A DNA stretch of 10,006 nt. It comes from Brachionus koreanus (lineage: Eukaryota > Rotifera > Eurotatoria > Ploima > Brachionidae). Within the stretch, counting starts at the first letter, position 1; every line of letters starts with the position of its first letter. The stretch is from NCBI GenBank assembly GCA_016987375.1, contig PJRA01000444.1:1321581-1331586 (forward strand), in the 5' to 3' direction. The notes below the pieces were generated by a model. The model saw only the letters and a list, made by a program, of their open reading frames with translations, was not told where the DNA came from and did not search any database. Below are positions 1-7,232 of the stretch, piece by piece. The position numbers and the translations under genes are program-made.

Positions 1-235
1 AATTTTCGAGCCATGCCAAAAGCTTACCGGTAAATCCATAGCTCTTTAACTTGATCTTTGGTAGCTTATGCGAAACACAATCAAACGCCTACGAGAAATC
101 TAAAAATACTACCACAGCACTGAATTCTCTATTCAAGGCCTCAGTAATAATATGTTAACTTTCTAGCAAGTTCGTTACACATTATTTACCAGTTTAGAAC
201 CTAAAATTACTCCAAGTAGTTAAAATTTCGATTAG
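1..235 (-). mobile_element. Non-LTR retrotransposon (LINE) reverse transcriptase fragment, decayed, running off the left edge
   Basis: Read on the minus strand from 235 down to 1, one frame gives CVTNLLES, a stop, HIITEALN, then VVVFLDFS, a stop, AFDCVSHKL, and finally KSYGFTGKLLAWLEN. The LDFSxAFDCVSHKL block is motif A of LINE-type reverse transcriptases (Jockey/CR1-like), where the catalytic Asp sits in FLDFSKAFD. The stop at 89-91 replaces the usual Lys by a single base change (AAG to TAG). Other in-frame stops are at 155-157, 182-184 and 194-196, so the copy is dead. The 5' part and endonuclease are not seen to the right, and the rest of the polymerase would lie left of base 1. The family is sure; the clade is not. 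Confidence 0.85.
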
Positions 236-637
236 AAATTCGTGTATTGTAACTCGTTTGTTGTATTTCTGAAATTTTTGAATCGCATAAATGAATTACT
301 GTCTTCAATTACTTGTCCGAGTGACAGCTCTAGTTCTTTTAATACTGAGTTTTTGTTTATTTTTTTCGTACATAGATTGAAAACATTTTTAGCACAGTTT
401 TTGCTCTTACTAATTTGGGTAATATTAACCTTGTATAAGTTAAATTTACAGAATTATTTTCAAGAAACTATTGGAAATTTTTTGTTTTTGTTTTTTTCTC
501 CAAAATTCAGAATGCCAGTAAATAAATTTTAAGAAAAAGATTTAAATTTTTTGTAGACTAGAAACTATCAAAAAGTAAATGTGGGTAAAAATAGAGCATT
601 ATTTAATGAATATGAATTGATTGAGTCACTTTAATAA
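236..637. other. AT-rich spacer, no gene seen
   Basis: This stretch is T-rich on the plus strand, with runs such as those at 479-500. A 96-codon open frame at 242-532 (plus) is composed mostly of Phe, Leu and Ile codons and shows no domain. The minus strand just right of 235 stays open for some codons in the retrotransposon frame but shows no clear reverse transcriptase motif, so the element boundary is uncertain. I see no RNA gene or promoter here. Confidence 0.5.
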
Positions 638-643
638 TTTATT
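638..643 (-). promoter_or_regulatory. Poly(A) signal of the nuclear receptor gene
   Basis: The plus-strand TTTATT reads AATAAA on the minus strand, about 160 bases past the receptor stop codon at 802-804. It is a normal distance for a 3' UTR. In such AT-rich DNA the hexamer can occur by chance, so the position supports it more than the sequence does. Confidence 0.5.
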
Positions 644-801
644 TATAGCAAATGTAACATTATTTGTATTAGACTACTAATTAGAAAAAAAAAAGAACAA
701 ATAAAAAAAAATTAGACAAACACCGAATGAGCTAAAGTATTAAAATGACAGTGTCTTTACAATAATCACTGGATGATGGATTAGATAGTCAACGGGATAA
801 A

Positions 802-2739
802 TTAATTGGAAAGATTGACAGAATTTATTGTGTCCGAATGTCGTCTATTTATTTCCTGCACTTGAGGTATAATTTTCAACAATTTAAGAAACAACTCATT
901 GCCTCCATTTCTATGACATTTTAAATGCTTGTACAACACATGCAGAACAGTAGCTTGCATTTCCTCGACCAAATCTTTGTCTTGCAAATCACCACGATCA
1001 GGATTCATAATTAACAAAGCGTCAATCAATGCCAATTCGGCATCTCCCAATCTAAGTGCACTCACTTGGCATCCAAGCTCGAATATTTCATTTAGAAAAT
1101 AACCAAAAGGCATTTTTCTCAAACACACTTGATCCATCAAATAGTCCATGTCAAACGAAAGCATTAGCTTGTTCTGAGCATCAACGAGCATAAACGAGTT
1201 GACAATAATGACCTCGAATGAACCTTGTTTCAACAATTGTATTTGATCATGGTGATTTATTTGATTGAAACCAGGCATGTTTTTGCAAAATCTGACCACA
1301 TCAGTGATCATTGGCACTAGACTAGTAGTGAACTGATCGCACGTGTGCTCGAGGCCAAGTCTAGTGGGCGGTTTGTCTATGTAACGTTTTCTTATTTTTT
1401 CAAACGTAGTCGGCCATAGACGCAAATGCGACTCTATCACACTACACCTTATCATTTCTAGTTCATTATTTCTCTCAGGGCTAATAAATTTGTCCGAAAA
1501 ATGAACTAGCTTGGTCAACATTTCAATTTGGTGCATTCGTTGTTGAGAATTTTCTTTTTGAATTTGAGCTGCAGATGACATAATATTTGTCTGCTGTTGT
1601 ACATAAAATCCACTATCGCCAATTTCATTTTCACTGTCACTTTTAGACTCGGACTCTGTATGAACATTGTTCTCAACAACAACAGCAACAGACGAACCAT
1701 TGTCCAATTTGAACGGTGCTACACAATCGGACATTTTTTCACTTTTTATTCTGACCGGTTCGACGACTACCGGACTGTTGCATTTATTGTATATTTTCAA
1801 TAGAGACGAATTGCTGCATTCTGTTTGTTTAATAGGCGTTGTTGTTGTTGTTGCTGTTGTTTCAAATATGGGCTCGTCTTTGACTCGCTTGGGTCTTCGG
1901 CCAAGTCTGGACGCCTCACGTGACATGCCAACAGCAAAACACTTTTTAAGGCGGCAAAATTGACAACTATTGCGACTAAACGGGGTCATTTCACACTGTT
2001 GATTGTTGGTGCATTGATGGTTCATGCCTTGAGTTATACAACGTCTAAAAAAACCCTTGCAACCTTCACACGAGTCAACGCCATAGTGATAGCCAGATGC
2101 CTCGTCGCCGCACACTTTGCACTGAGATTTTTGAAATGAATCGTCTTGTTTAGTGTCGTTTTTAGTGCTATTTAGCATAGCTGTTGAGTGTCTCTTGGTG
2201 ACTGGTGACGACGATATATCATTGTTAGTCTTGTTTAATTGTTTGACTAGTTCGGGATTTGCCGACGAGTCGGACAAACTATTCGATCTTGATCTAATCA
2301 TGTGAGCAAATTTGTCTGCAAACGAAGCTATTTCTTTATTGCCGTCTATTTTATTAACCGATGCCATCAGAGCCTTCATATGATTGCTTTCGAACGCGTC
2401 GGTGTTCTCGTAGGACGAGGCGTACGACGCAGAAGAGCTAGACGAGGCAAATGAGGTTGACGAGGCGTTAGATGACGTCCGGGTTAGCTTGTCTTGTTGC
2501 ATTAGCATCATGTTGACCAAATCATTAGTGTATGGTTGGGTATAGAATGAGTGAGCTGTTGCTGGTTGTTGTTGTTTGTAAACAGACAAATGTGGTAGTG
2601 TGGAATCGGTGCGCGGTGACTTGCCCTTGTCGCTTGAAGAACAATAGCTTGTTGTGCTTGAATTGTCTGAATCTGTGTCCGACGAGTCCAATTTTCGCTC
2701 GGACTCATCAGTCTCATTTATTGTGTAACAAGAGTCCAT
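802..2739 (-). CDS. Nuclear hormone receptor, NR1 class, with a Rev-erb/E75-like ligand domain; single exon
   Basis: A DNA-binding transcription factor of 645 residues. Residues 1-206 are a Ser/Thr/Asn-rich A/B region. The zinc-finger domain (about 207-287) begins CKVCGDEASGYHYG. Its zinc ligands are Cys207, 210, 224, 227 and Cys243, 249, 259, 262; the P-box is CEGCKG (224-229) and the C-terminal extension contains GRRPKR (280-285). The hinge has a Thr tract encoded by a GTT-type repeat (1838-1861). The ligand domain (about 405-640) has the signature FCKNMPGF (484-491) and DQIQLLKQGSFE (498-509), and ALRLGDAELALIDALL, all close to Rev-erb. The protein stops about 11 residues after helix 11, so no AF-2 helix (helix 12) is visible. 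I chose the Met at 2739 because its context, ACAATGG, is strong and resembles H2B and H4; the open frame upstream to 2868 adds 43 hydrophobic residues that look like UTR. The DBD does not match Rev-erb or E75 closely, so this may be a lineage-specific NR1 group. Receptor: near certain; subgroup: uncertain. Confidence 0.95.
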   Translation of the reverse strand: MDSCYTINETDESERKLDSSDTDSDNSSTTSYCSSSDKGKSPRTDSTLPHLSVYKQQQPATAHSFYTQPYTNDLVNMMLMQQDKLTRTSSNASSTSFASSSSSASYASSYENTDAFESNHMKALMASVNKIDGNKEIASFADKFAHMIRSRSNSLSDSSANPELVKQLNKTNNDISSSPVTKRHSTAMLNSTKNDTKQDDSFQKSQCKVCGDEASGYHYGVDSCEGCKGFFRRCITQGMNHQCTNNQQCEMTPFSRNSCQFCRLKKCFAVGMSREASRLGRRPKRVKDEPIFETTATTTTTPIKQTECSNSSLLKIYNKCNSPVVVEPVRIKSEKMSDCVAPFKLDNGSSVAVVVENNVHTESESKSDSENEIGDSGFYVQQQTNIMSSAAQIQKENSQQRMHQIEMLTKLVHFSDKFISPERNNELEMIRCSVIESHLRLWPTTFEKIRKRYIDKPPTRLGLEHTCDQFTTSLVPMITDVVRFCKNMPGFNQINHHDQIQLLKQGSFEVIIVNSFMLVDAQNKLMLSFDMDYLMDQVCLRKMPFGYFLNEIFELGCQVSALRLGDAELALIDALLIMNPDRGDLQDKDLVEEMQATVLHVLYKHLKCHRNGGNELFLKLLKIIPQVQEINRRHSDTINSVNLSN

Positions 2740-3371
2740 TGTTTTTGAGTGTATGTTATTTTTTAGACATATGACATTAGAAATTGGAGGAAATAATAAA
2801 GAAAATAAAACTTTTAGTTTATGTTTACTAGAGCAAATGAAACAAATAAAATTGATTATTGTAATCACTCTGTTAAAACAAGGTCATAAAGTTAATTTAT
2901 GAATTTTTAATTGAAAGTCTGTGCATGTGTTTGCGAATGGACCATGGGACTGGGGGGTATGTGTCTGCATTGGACTAAACATTTCACATTTTCACAATCA
3001 ATTATCATCATAATATTAGTTTGTTTTGAGGTCAAGATCGCTATAGAGTTGTATTTCAGTTCAACGATCGTTTAGACTAATTGATACTAATTGATTCAGG
3101 GTTAAAAGTTTGAGTTGACTTAGAAAACGGATAGAGTGTTCGGTCACGCTATCCTTTTAAGTCTTTAATTGAACCCATTTGACACTATTTAATGCTGAAA
3201 CTCTAAAACTAGGTCATACATAGCCTAACAGTTGCATAATTTTGATTGTTTATCATCTATGCATAGCTTATTTATGTTTATCCAAGTTCTAATATCAAAA
3301 AAGTGATTCAGTGACTTTTTGAACTGACCAAAAGATGTGTAGAAGGGGGACCGCGTCATTCTGTACCTTTA
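2740..3371. other. Upstream region of the receptor gene; non-coding
   Basis: No convincing open frame is present on either strand. The first part is presumably the 5' UTR and promoter of the receptor gene read on the minus strand, but I cannot place a TATA box or start site. It holds three AGGTCA half-sites, listed separately, and a short direct repeat of ACTAATTGAT near 3076-3095. Confidence 0.5.
2881..3216 (+). promoter_or_regulatory. Cluster of three AGGTCA nuclear-receptor half-sites, one a perfect RORE
   Basis: AGGTCA occurs at 2881-2886, 3029-3034 and 3211-3216, all in the same orientation and all within 500 bp upstream of the receptor start at 2739. The last is AAACTAGGTCA (3206-3216), which fits the ROR/Rev-erb element consensus WAWNTRGGTCA at every position. 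The other two have the hexamer but break the 5' extension at one or more positions. The encoded receptor has the P-box type (CEGCKG) that binds AGGTCA. Binding itself is inferred. Confidence 0.45.
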
Positions 3372-3860
3372 TTTTTTAAGCAGATTGAAGACTTGGAACT
3401 AAGATACTTTGAGTAATTGATATCTTAGTATTTCTTCTTTCATTCCTGAACAGTCCCGATATGAGACTGAAAAACAAAAACACTGAATTTTTAGCTCCTT
3501 AATTGGATTGATTATAGAATATTTTTTCTTTGTTTTATCAACAATTTCTAAAGCTTCAATTTCAAAAATTCAAGTTATACAGAACAGAGCAATAAAATCA
3601 ACTTATGATCTTCATTTTGATCTAATAAAAAGAACTTATCCATTAATAGTTGATGCAAAGTCTAAGTCAGGTTTGAGCGATGTTTGCATAAGAATGTACG
3701 AGATTAATACCAGATATGTATTCATAAAGCAATAACTCACAATCTGTTAATTCAACAACTCGTTTATGAATATATAGAATGTATTAGCAGTATAAGGAGG
3801 GAAGGTTTAAAAGAAAACTCCTCTCTGTATACTCTCACCTATCACATCTATGTTTCTTAA
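3372..3860 (+). mobile_element. Non-LTR retrotransposon remnant: C-terminal part of the reverse transcriptase, frameshifted
   Basis: Successive frames give FKKQIEDLELRYFE (3372-3413), then SSLIGLIIEYFFF and STISKASISKIQVIQNRAIK (about 3493-3600), then MYEINTRYVFIK. After a shift near 3731 comes ITHNLLIQQLVYEYIEC, ending at a stop at 3858-3860. The order matches the region after the catalytic core of Jockey-like reverse transcriptases: the Y-SLI-S-I-EY segment, the KIQVIQNRAI segment, then the NxRY...NNxLI...L-EY tail. In-frame stops (3414, 3484) and shifts show it is dead. A further short open stretch, MFLKSDLN, continues in another frame to about 3937 and may be more of the same tail. The catalytic motifs are absent, so the copy is truncated. 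Confidence 0.75.
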
Positions 3861-4199
3861 GTCTGATCTTAATCTAATTAATAGTTTCGACATTGGTTGT
3901 GAGCCACAACTTTTATCATTTTCTCATAAACCCTAGCCCTAACGACTTAAACTATCAAAATTAAAGTATCAATTTCTTCCTCGTCAACTGTTTACATTAA
4001 ATGCTTAGATATATGTATTTAGTAATTAATAAAATTTATCAAATTTTAATTTTTTTTATCAGCAAGAACATTAGCTTTGTAGAAAAACAAAATTCTAAAG
4101 TCAAAATTAAATAAATGCTTAGCCAAAAAACAATTAATTTATAAATTATAATTTTATTATTTTTAAAATAGTTTCAAAAAAAATGGAAAAAAAAATATT
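3861..4199. other. AT-rich spacer
   Basis: Apart from the possible retrotransposon tail up to about 3937, this is low-complexity A- and T-rich sequence without open frames or recognisable signals. A CCCTAGCCCTAA stretch at about 3932-3943 resembles two telomere units but is too short to mean anything. Confidence 0.5.
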
Positions 4200-4398
4200 T
4201 TTTTTCTAGTTGTGCAAAAATGGTTTTGTAAACAGTAAAATGTTGTAGAAATTTGTAGAAAAGAAATCTAAATTCTACAAATACTCTTCATTCTTATTTA
4301 AAATGCAGATCATTTAAAAAACATATTTAGAATATGTTTGTACAAACTTGTACAACGTTGTACTATTAAAAGATGTATTTTTGCACAATGAGAAAAAA
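4200..4398. repeat. 199-bp imperfect palindrome (foldback or MITE-like element)
   Basis: Bases 4200-4273 pair with 4325-4398 without any gap, around a centre at 4299. By hand count 56 of 74 positions match, including perfect blocks TTGTGCAAAAAT (4210-4221 against 4377-4388), GTTGTA and TCTAAAT (4267-4273 against 4325-4331). The loop is 51 bases. Within the right arm TTGTAC recurs at 4338, 4348 and 4358, exactly 10 bp apart, with palindromes at 4336-4347 and 4350-4363. TA dinucleotides flank both ends. A dead MITE is the simplest reading; no coding capacity is present. Confidence 0.7.
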
Positions 4399-4636
4399 GA
4401 TTATAGATTTTTCCTTTCTCTACTGTAATTTTTGGACGAAGATATAACATTGCCATAATAAAGATTGAAAGAAATAGCTATTATTGGAATCTTTTGTTTT
4501 TTGAATTAATTGACTAAATTATACGAAATTTAACTATTACAAAAACAGATAGATTTTTAAAATAAGATCGGTTTTTTTGATCGGTTAGTTTACAAAATTA
4601 AAAATATTAAATGTAAAATAATTTTATTTTAAGGAA
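4399..4636. other. AT-rich spacer downstream of H2A
   Basis: I see no gene, RNA or clear repeat here. A short GATCGGTTTTTTTGATCGGTT pattern at about 4566-4587 contains two GATCGGTT units 13 bases apart. Confidence 0.4.
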
Positions 4637-4648
4637 TTTGCTTTAATT
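4637..4648 (-). promoter_or_regulatory. Putative histone downstream element (HDE) of H2A
   Basis: On the minus strand this reads AATTAAAGCAAA. The octamer AAAGCAAA starts 19 bases after the H2A stem-loop. The same 12-mer, with one difference, follows the H2B and H4 stem-loops at nearly the same distance. In animals this is where the U7 snRNA pairs to direct cleavage. An alternative is that ATTAAA inside it serves as a poly(A) signal. Confidence 0.5.
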
Positions 4649-4663
4649 AATTAAAATAAAAGT

Positions 4664-4679
4664 GGCCTTTAAAAAGGCC
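4664..4679 (-). terminator. Histone mRNA 3' stem-loop of H2A
   Basis: The minus strand reads GGCCTTTTTAAAGGCC: a six-base stem with the loop TTTA. It fits the metazoan histone consensus GGYYYUUHUHARRRCC at every position. It starts 29 bases after the stop codon. The protein SLBP binds this hairpin for 3' cleavage, export and translation. A run of six C precedes it directly, where A-rich sequence is more usual. Confidence 0.93.
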
Positions 4680-4708
4680 GGGGGGTTGAATTCAAGTTTT
4701 GAGCTAGC

Positions 4709-5098
4709 TTAATCTGACTTTGAAGCTGGACCATCTTCAGTTTTCTTTGGCAACAAAATTGATTGAATGTTTGGTAAAACACCACCTTGAGCTATGGTTA
4801 CACCAGCTAACAATTTGTTCAATTCTTCATCGTTTCGAATGGCTAATTGCAAATGACGTGGAATTATTCTTGTTTTTTTGTTATCTCTTGCTGCATTGCC
4901 GGCTAGCTCAAGAATTTCAGCACTCAAATATTCCAAGACAGCAGCCAAATAAACTGGAGCACCAGCGCCGACTCTTTCGACGTAATGACCTTTTCTCAAC
5001 AATCTGTGTATACGACCTACTGGAAATTGAAGACCAGCTCTTGATGATCTTGTTTTACCTTTGGCTCTTACTTTTCCTCCTTTTCCACGTCCGGACAT
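4709..5098 (-). CDS. H2A: Core histone H2A, replication-dependent type, with an unusual C-terminal tail
   Basis: This 129-residue protein pairs with H2B in the nucleosome. The N-terminus MSGRGKGGK, the [15 protein letters not shown] segment, the acidic-patch residues ([11 protein letters not shown] and NDEEL), and the ubiquitinated-lysine motif LLPKKTE are all present. After KKTE the tail is DGPASKSD: acidic, with no SQ motif of H2A.X and no Lys-rich end of common H2A. The start Met has A-rich context (GCAAAAATG). It is divergent from H2B across 337 bp and ends in its own stem-loop, so it is expected to peak in S phase. It is intronless, as is normal for this class. It is not H2A.Z or macroH2A, judged by the core sequence and length. 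Confidence 0.97.
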   Translation of the reverse strand: MSGRGKGGKVRAKGKTRSSRAGLQFPVGRIHRLLRKGHYVERVGAGAPVYLAAVLEYLSAEILELAGNAARDNKKTRIIPRHLQLAIRNDEELNKLLAGVTIAQGGVLPNIQSILLPKKTEDGPASKSD

Positions 5099-5435
5099 TT
5101 TTGCTTGATTTGATGATTAAAAGTTATTTGTGATTCTTTATTTTCAACTTTTTGGAAAATAACTATTTTTTTTATGCTATTTTAATTATACCAAAATCCA
5201 TTTTTATTATTGAATATTATTTTATTTTAATTTAAAAAAAAAAGGTCAAGAGTTCAAAATTTTATTATAATTTGAAGAAAATATAAAAAAAAATTATTAT
5301 TTTTGCTTGGCTAATTTTATATGACATTCAACTTATGGCCTTTATTTTGTACATAATCATAACAACTGCTTTTTATAAATAACAAATATTTTAACTAGTA
5401 AATTTTTAAATAAGTTAAAACTTAGAAAAGAAACA
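5099..5435. promoter_or_regulatory. Shared divergent promoter of H2A and H2B
   Basis: This 337-bp spacer separates the start codons of H2A (minus) and H2B (plus). TATAAAT at 5374-5380 lies 62 bases before the H2B ATG. On the H2A side the candidates are CATAAAAA (minus strand, 5169-5176) and TATAATTAAA (minus strand, 5181-5190). An AGGTCA half-site stands at 5243-5248 inside an A-rich run. No CCAAT box or octamer was found. The AT-rich background weakens each single call; the H2B TATA box is the best supported. Confidence 0.65.
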
Positions 5436-5804
5436 ATGCCACCAAAAACTCCAAGCAAAGGAGCCAAAAAAGCTGTCAAGCCAATTAAGGGAGCTAAAGG
5501 CGAAGGCAAAAGAAAGAAAAAAAGAAAGGAGACTTATTCAGTGTACATATACAAAGTATTGAAACAGGTTCATCCTGATACTGGAGTTTCAAGCAAAGCA
5601 ATGAGTATAATGAATTCGTTTGTTAATGATATATTTGAGAGAATAGCTTCTGAAGCCTCCAAACTATCGACTCACAATGGTCGCTCGACTATTTCAAGTC
5701 GTGAAATTCAAACAAGTGTTCGACTTTTGTTGCCTGGTGAATTGGCCAAGCATGCGGTAAGTGAAGGCACAAAAGCAGTCACCAAATACACAAGTTCAAA
5801 ATAA
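5436..5804 (+). CDS. H2B: Core histone H2B, replication-dependent type
   Basis: This 122-residue protein forms the H2A-H2B dimer. The Lys/Arg-rich tail includes the basic GKRKKKRKE stretch that passes between the DNA gyres (about residues 24-32). The histone fold carries [36 protein letters not shown] and [20 protein letters not shown], and the end is AVTKYTSSK, whose Lys117 corresponds to the ubiquitinated Lys120 of vertebrates. Where most animals have YNKRSTI there is HNGRSTI, a mild change. The start context is AAACAATG. A stem-loop begins 33 bases after the stop. The gene is intronless and divergent from H2A. Confidence 0.97.
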   Translation: MPPKTPSKGAKKAVKPIKGAKGEGKRKKKRKETYSVYIYKVLKQVHPDTGVSSKAMSIMNSFVNDIFERIASEASKLSTHNGRSTISSREIQTSVRLLLPGELAKHAVSEGTKAVTKYTSSK

Positions 5805-5837
5805 ACAAATACATCTGATCAAAATTAATAATCCCCC

Positions 5838-5853
5838 GGCCTTTTTCAAGGCC
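5838..5853 (+). terminator. Histone mRNA 3' stem-loop of H2B
   Basis: GGCCTTTTTCAAGGCC fits the metazoan histone stem-loop consensus, with a six-base stem and the loop TTTC. Five C precede it directly, as in H2A, and AACAA follows, close to the usual ACCA. It lies 33 bases after the stop codon. Confidence 0.93.
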
Positions 5854-5866
5854 AACAACTATTTAC

Positions 5867-5878
5867 AAATAAAGCAAA
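5867..5878 (+). promoter_or_regulatory. Putative histone downstream element (HDE) of H2B
   Basis: AAATAAAGCAAA; the octamer AAAGCAAA begins 17 bases after the stem-loop. It is identical to the element behind H4 and differs by one base from that behind H2A. It also contains AATAAA, so a poly(A) signal is the competing reading. Confidence 0.5.
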
Positions 5879-6560
5879 CATTCTCAATTTAGGTAATTGA
5901 ATAGAAATAAATGACACAGTTGATCACATACAACCTAATTAACAGTACTTTCAATGTGAAATTCTCCTATTTGTTTTTAGGTGTTGTTCTTTTCTTTTTT
6001 TGTCAATTTTTCTTTCTGCAATGTTTCATGCTATACCCACTTCATTTAAGCGTGATCAAATATTTATTTATTAATTTGTAATCTGTATGAAACTAATGTT
6101 TTTTTAGATTAATAGAAAAAAAATTTATAAAAAAAAAAAAATAATTAAATAAAATAAAAAATAAGAATGAAATAAAATGTTTTAAGCATAATTTAAAAGG
6201 GAAACTGATAAATAAAATAGATATAATGAAGTAAGCGGTAGCAGAATACATATGTCTAATTAACATATGTTAAATATGGTCTGAAATTATTTTTATTTAG
6301 AAAAATTTGTATTTATTTGAAACACGCTTGTTTATAAGTTTCAATTTTAAGTCAAAGCTAATTCCATATTAGACCATATTTGAACACATTATTCCATATT
6401 CGAACAATTATTAGTAATTATCATTAAAAAAAATTATTCAAATATGCATGAACGAGACTGTAAAAAAAGGCACGTCTAGTTGTTAATTATTAATTATGAT
6501 GATTATCGTTTCTTTGTTTATGTTCGACTAAGAGAGATTGTAAAAGATGAATAAAATATT
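5879..6560. other. AT-rich spacer between the convergent H2B and H4 genes
   Basis: No open frame of note on either strand, so no H3 or H1 lies here. It contains long A and T runs (for example around 6115-6160) and a short inverted-repeat structure at 6272-6381, listed separately. Confidence 0.55.
6272..6381. repeat. Short inverted repeat, possible MITE remnant
   Basis: AAATATGGTCT (6272-6282) is answered by AGACCATATTT (6371-6381), a perfect 11-base inverted repeat. With one gap the match extends outward for a few more bases. Inside it, TGAAAC (6318-6323) faces GTTTCA (6338-6343), nearly concentric. ATTCCATATT occurs twice to the right (6361 and 6391). No function is evident. Confidence 0.35.
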
Positions 6561-6572
6561 TTTGCTTTATTT
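6561..6572 (-). promoter_or_regulatory. Putative histone downstream element (HDE) of H4
   Basis: The minus strand reads AAATAAAGCAAA, the same 12-mer as behind H2B. AAAGCAAA starts 17 bases after the H4 stem-loop. The overlap with AATAAA leaves a poly(A) signal possible. Confidence 0.5.
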
Positions 6573-6585
6573 TTAATTTTTATTT

Positions 6586-6601
6586 GGCCCTGAAAAGGGC
6601 C
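6586..6601 (-). terminator. Histone mRNA 3' stem-loop of H4
   Basis: The minus strand reads GGCCCTTTTCAGGGCC and fits the metazoan consensus fully (loop TTTC). It starts 41 bases past the H4 stop. The stem differs in sequence from those of H2A and H2B but pairs fully, which supports conservation of the structure. Confidence 0.93.
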
Positions 6602-6642
6602 TGGGTTTAAATTTATCTTCAAGTTAGATTAGAGTGTTGAAT

Positions 6643-7065
<423 letters not shown>

Positions 7066-7232
7066 AAAATTTCATTATAATTTGTGCATAATTTTAGCGT
7101 TTTTTTATATAATTATTTTGTATTTTTTATATACAAAAATTTTACATGTCTAATAGCAATCCAGTGATTGTACGATGAACAAAATCCAATCATTTGACTT
7201 GTTCACACAACATATATTCGGTTAGTTAGCTA

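Noticed and set aside
478..500. A-rich run on the minus strand, a possible retrogene poly(A) tail for the receptor
   Set aside because: It is interrupted by other bases, lies some 140 bases beyond the poly(A) signal, and has no target-site duplication; the region is simply AT-rich.
242..532. 96-codon open frame on the plus strand
   Set aside because: Phe/Leu-rich translation of T-rich DNA, no domain, no start context.
2740..2868. 43-residue N-terminal extension of the receptor, starting at an ATG at 2868
   Set aside because: It is hydrophobic and AT-driven, ends before a much better start context (ACAATGG at 2739), and receptors do not carry such a leader.
3932..3943. CCCTAGCCCTAA, like an interstitial telomere repeat
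   Set aside because: Only two units, one imperfect; easily chance.
4720..5133. 137-codon open frame on the plus strand
   Set aside because: It is antisense to H2A over nearly its whole length and shows no domain; the H2A reading is certain.
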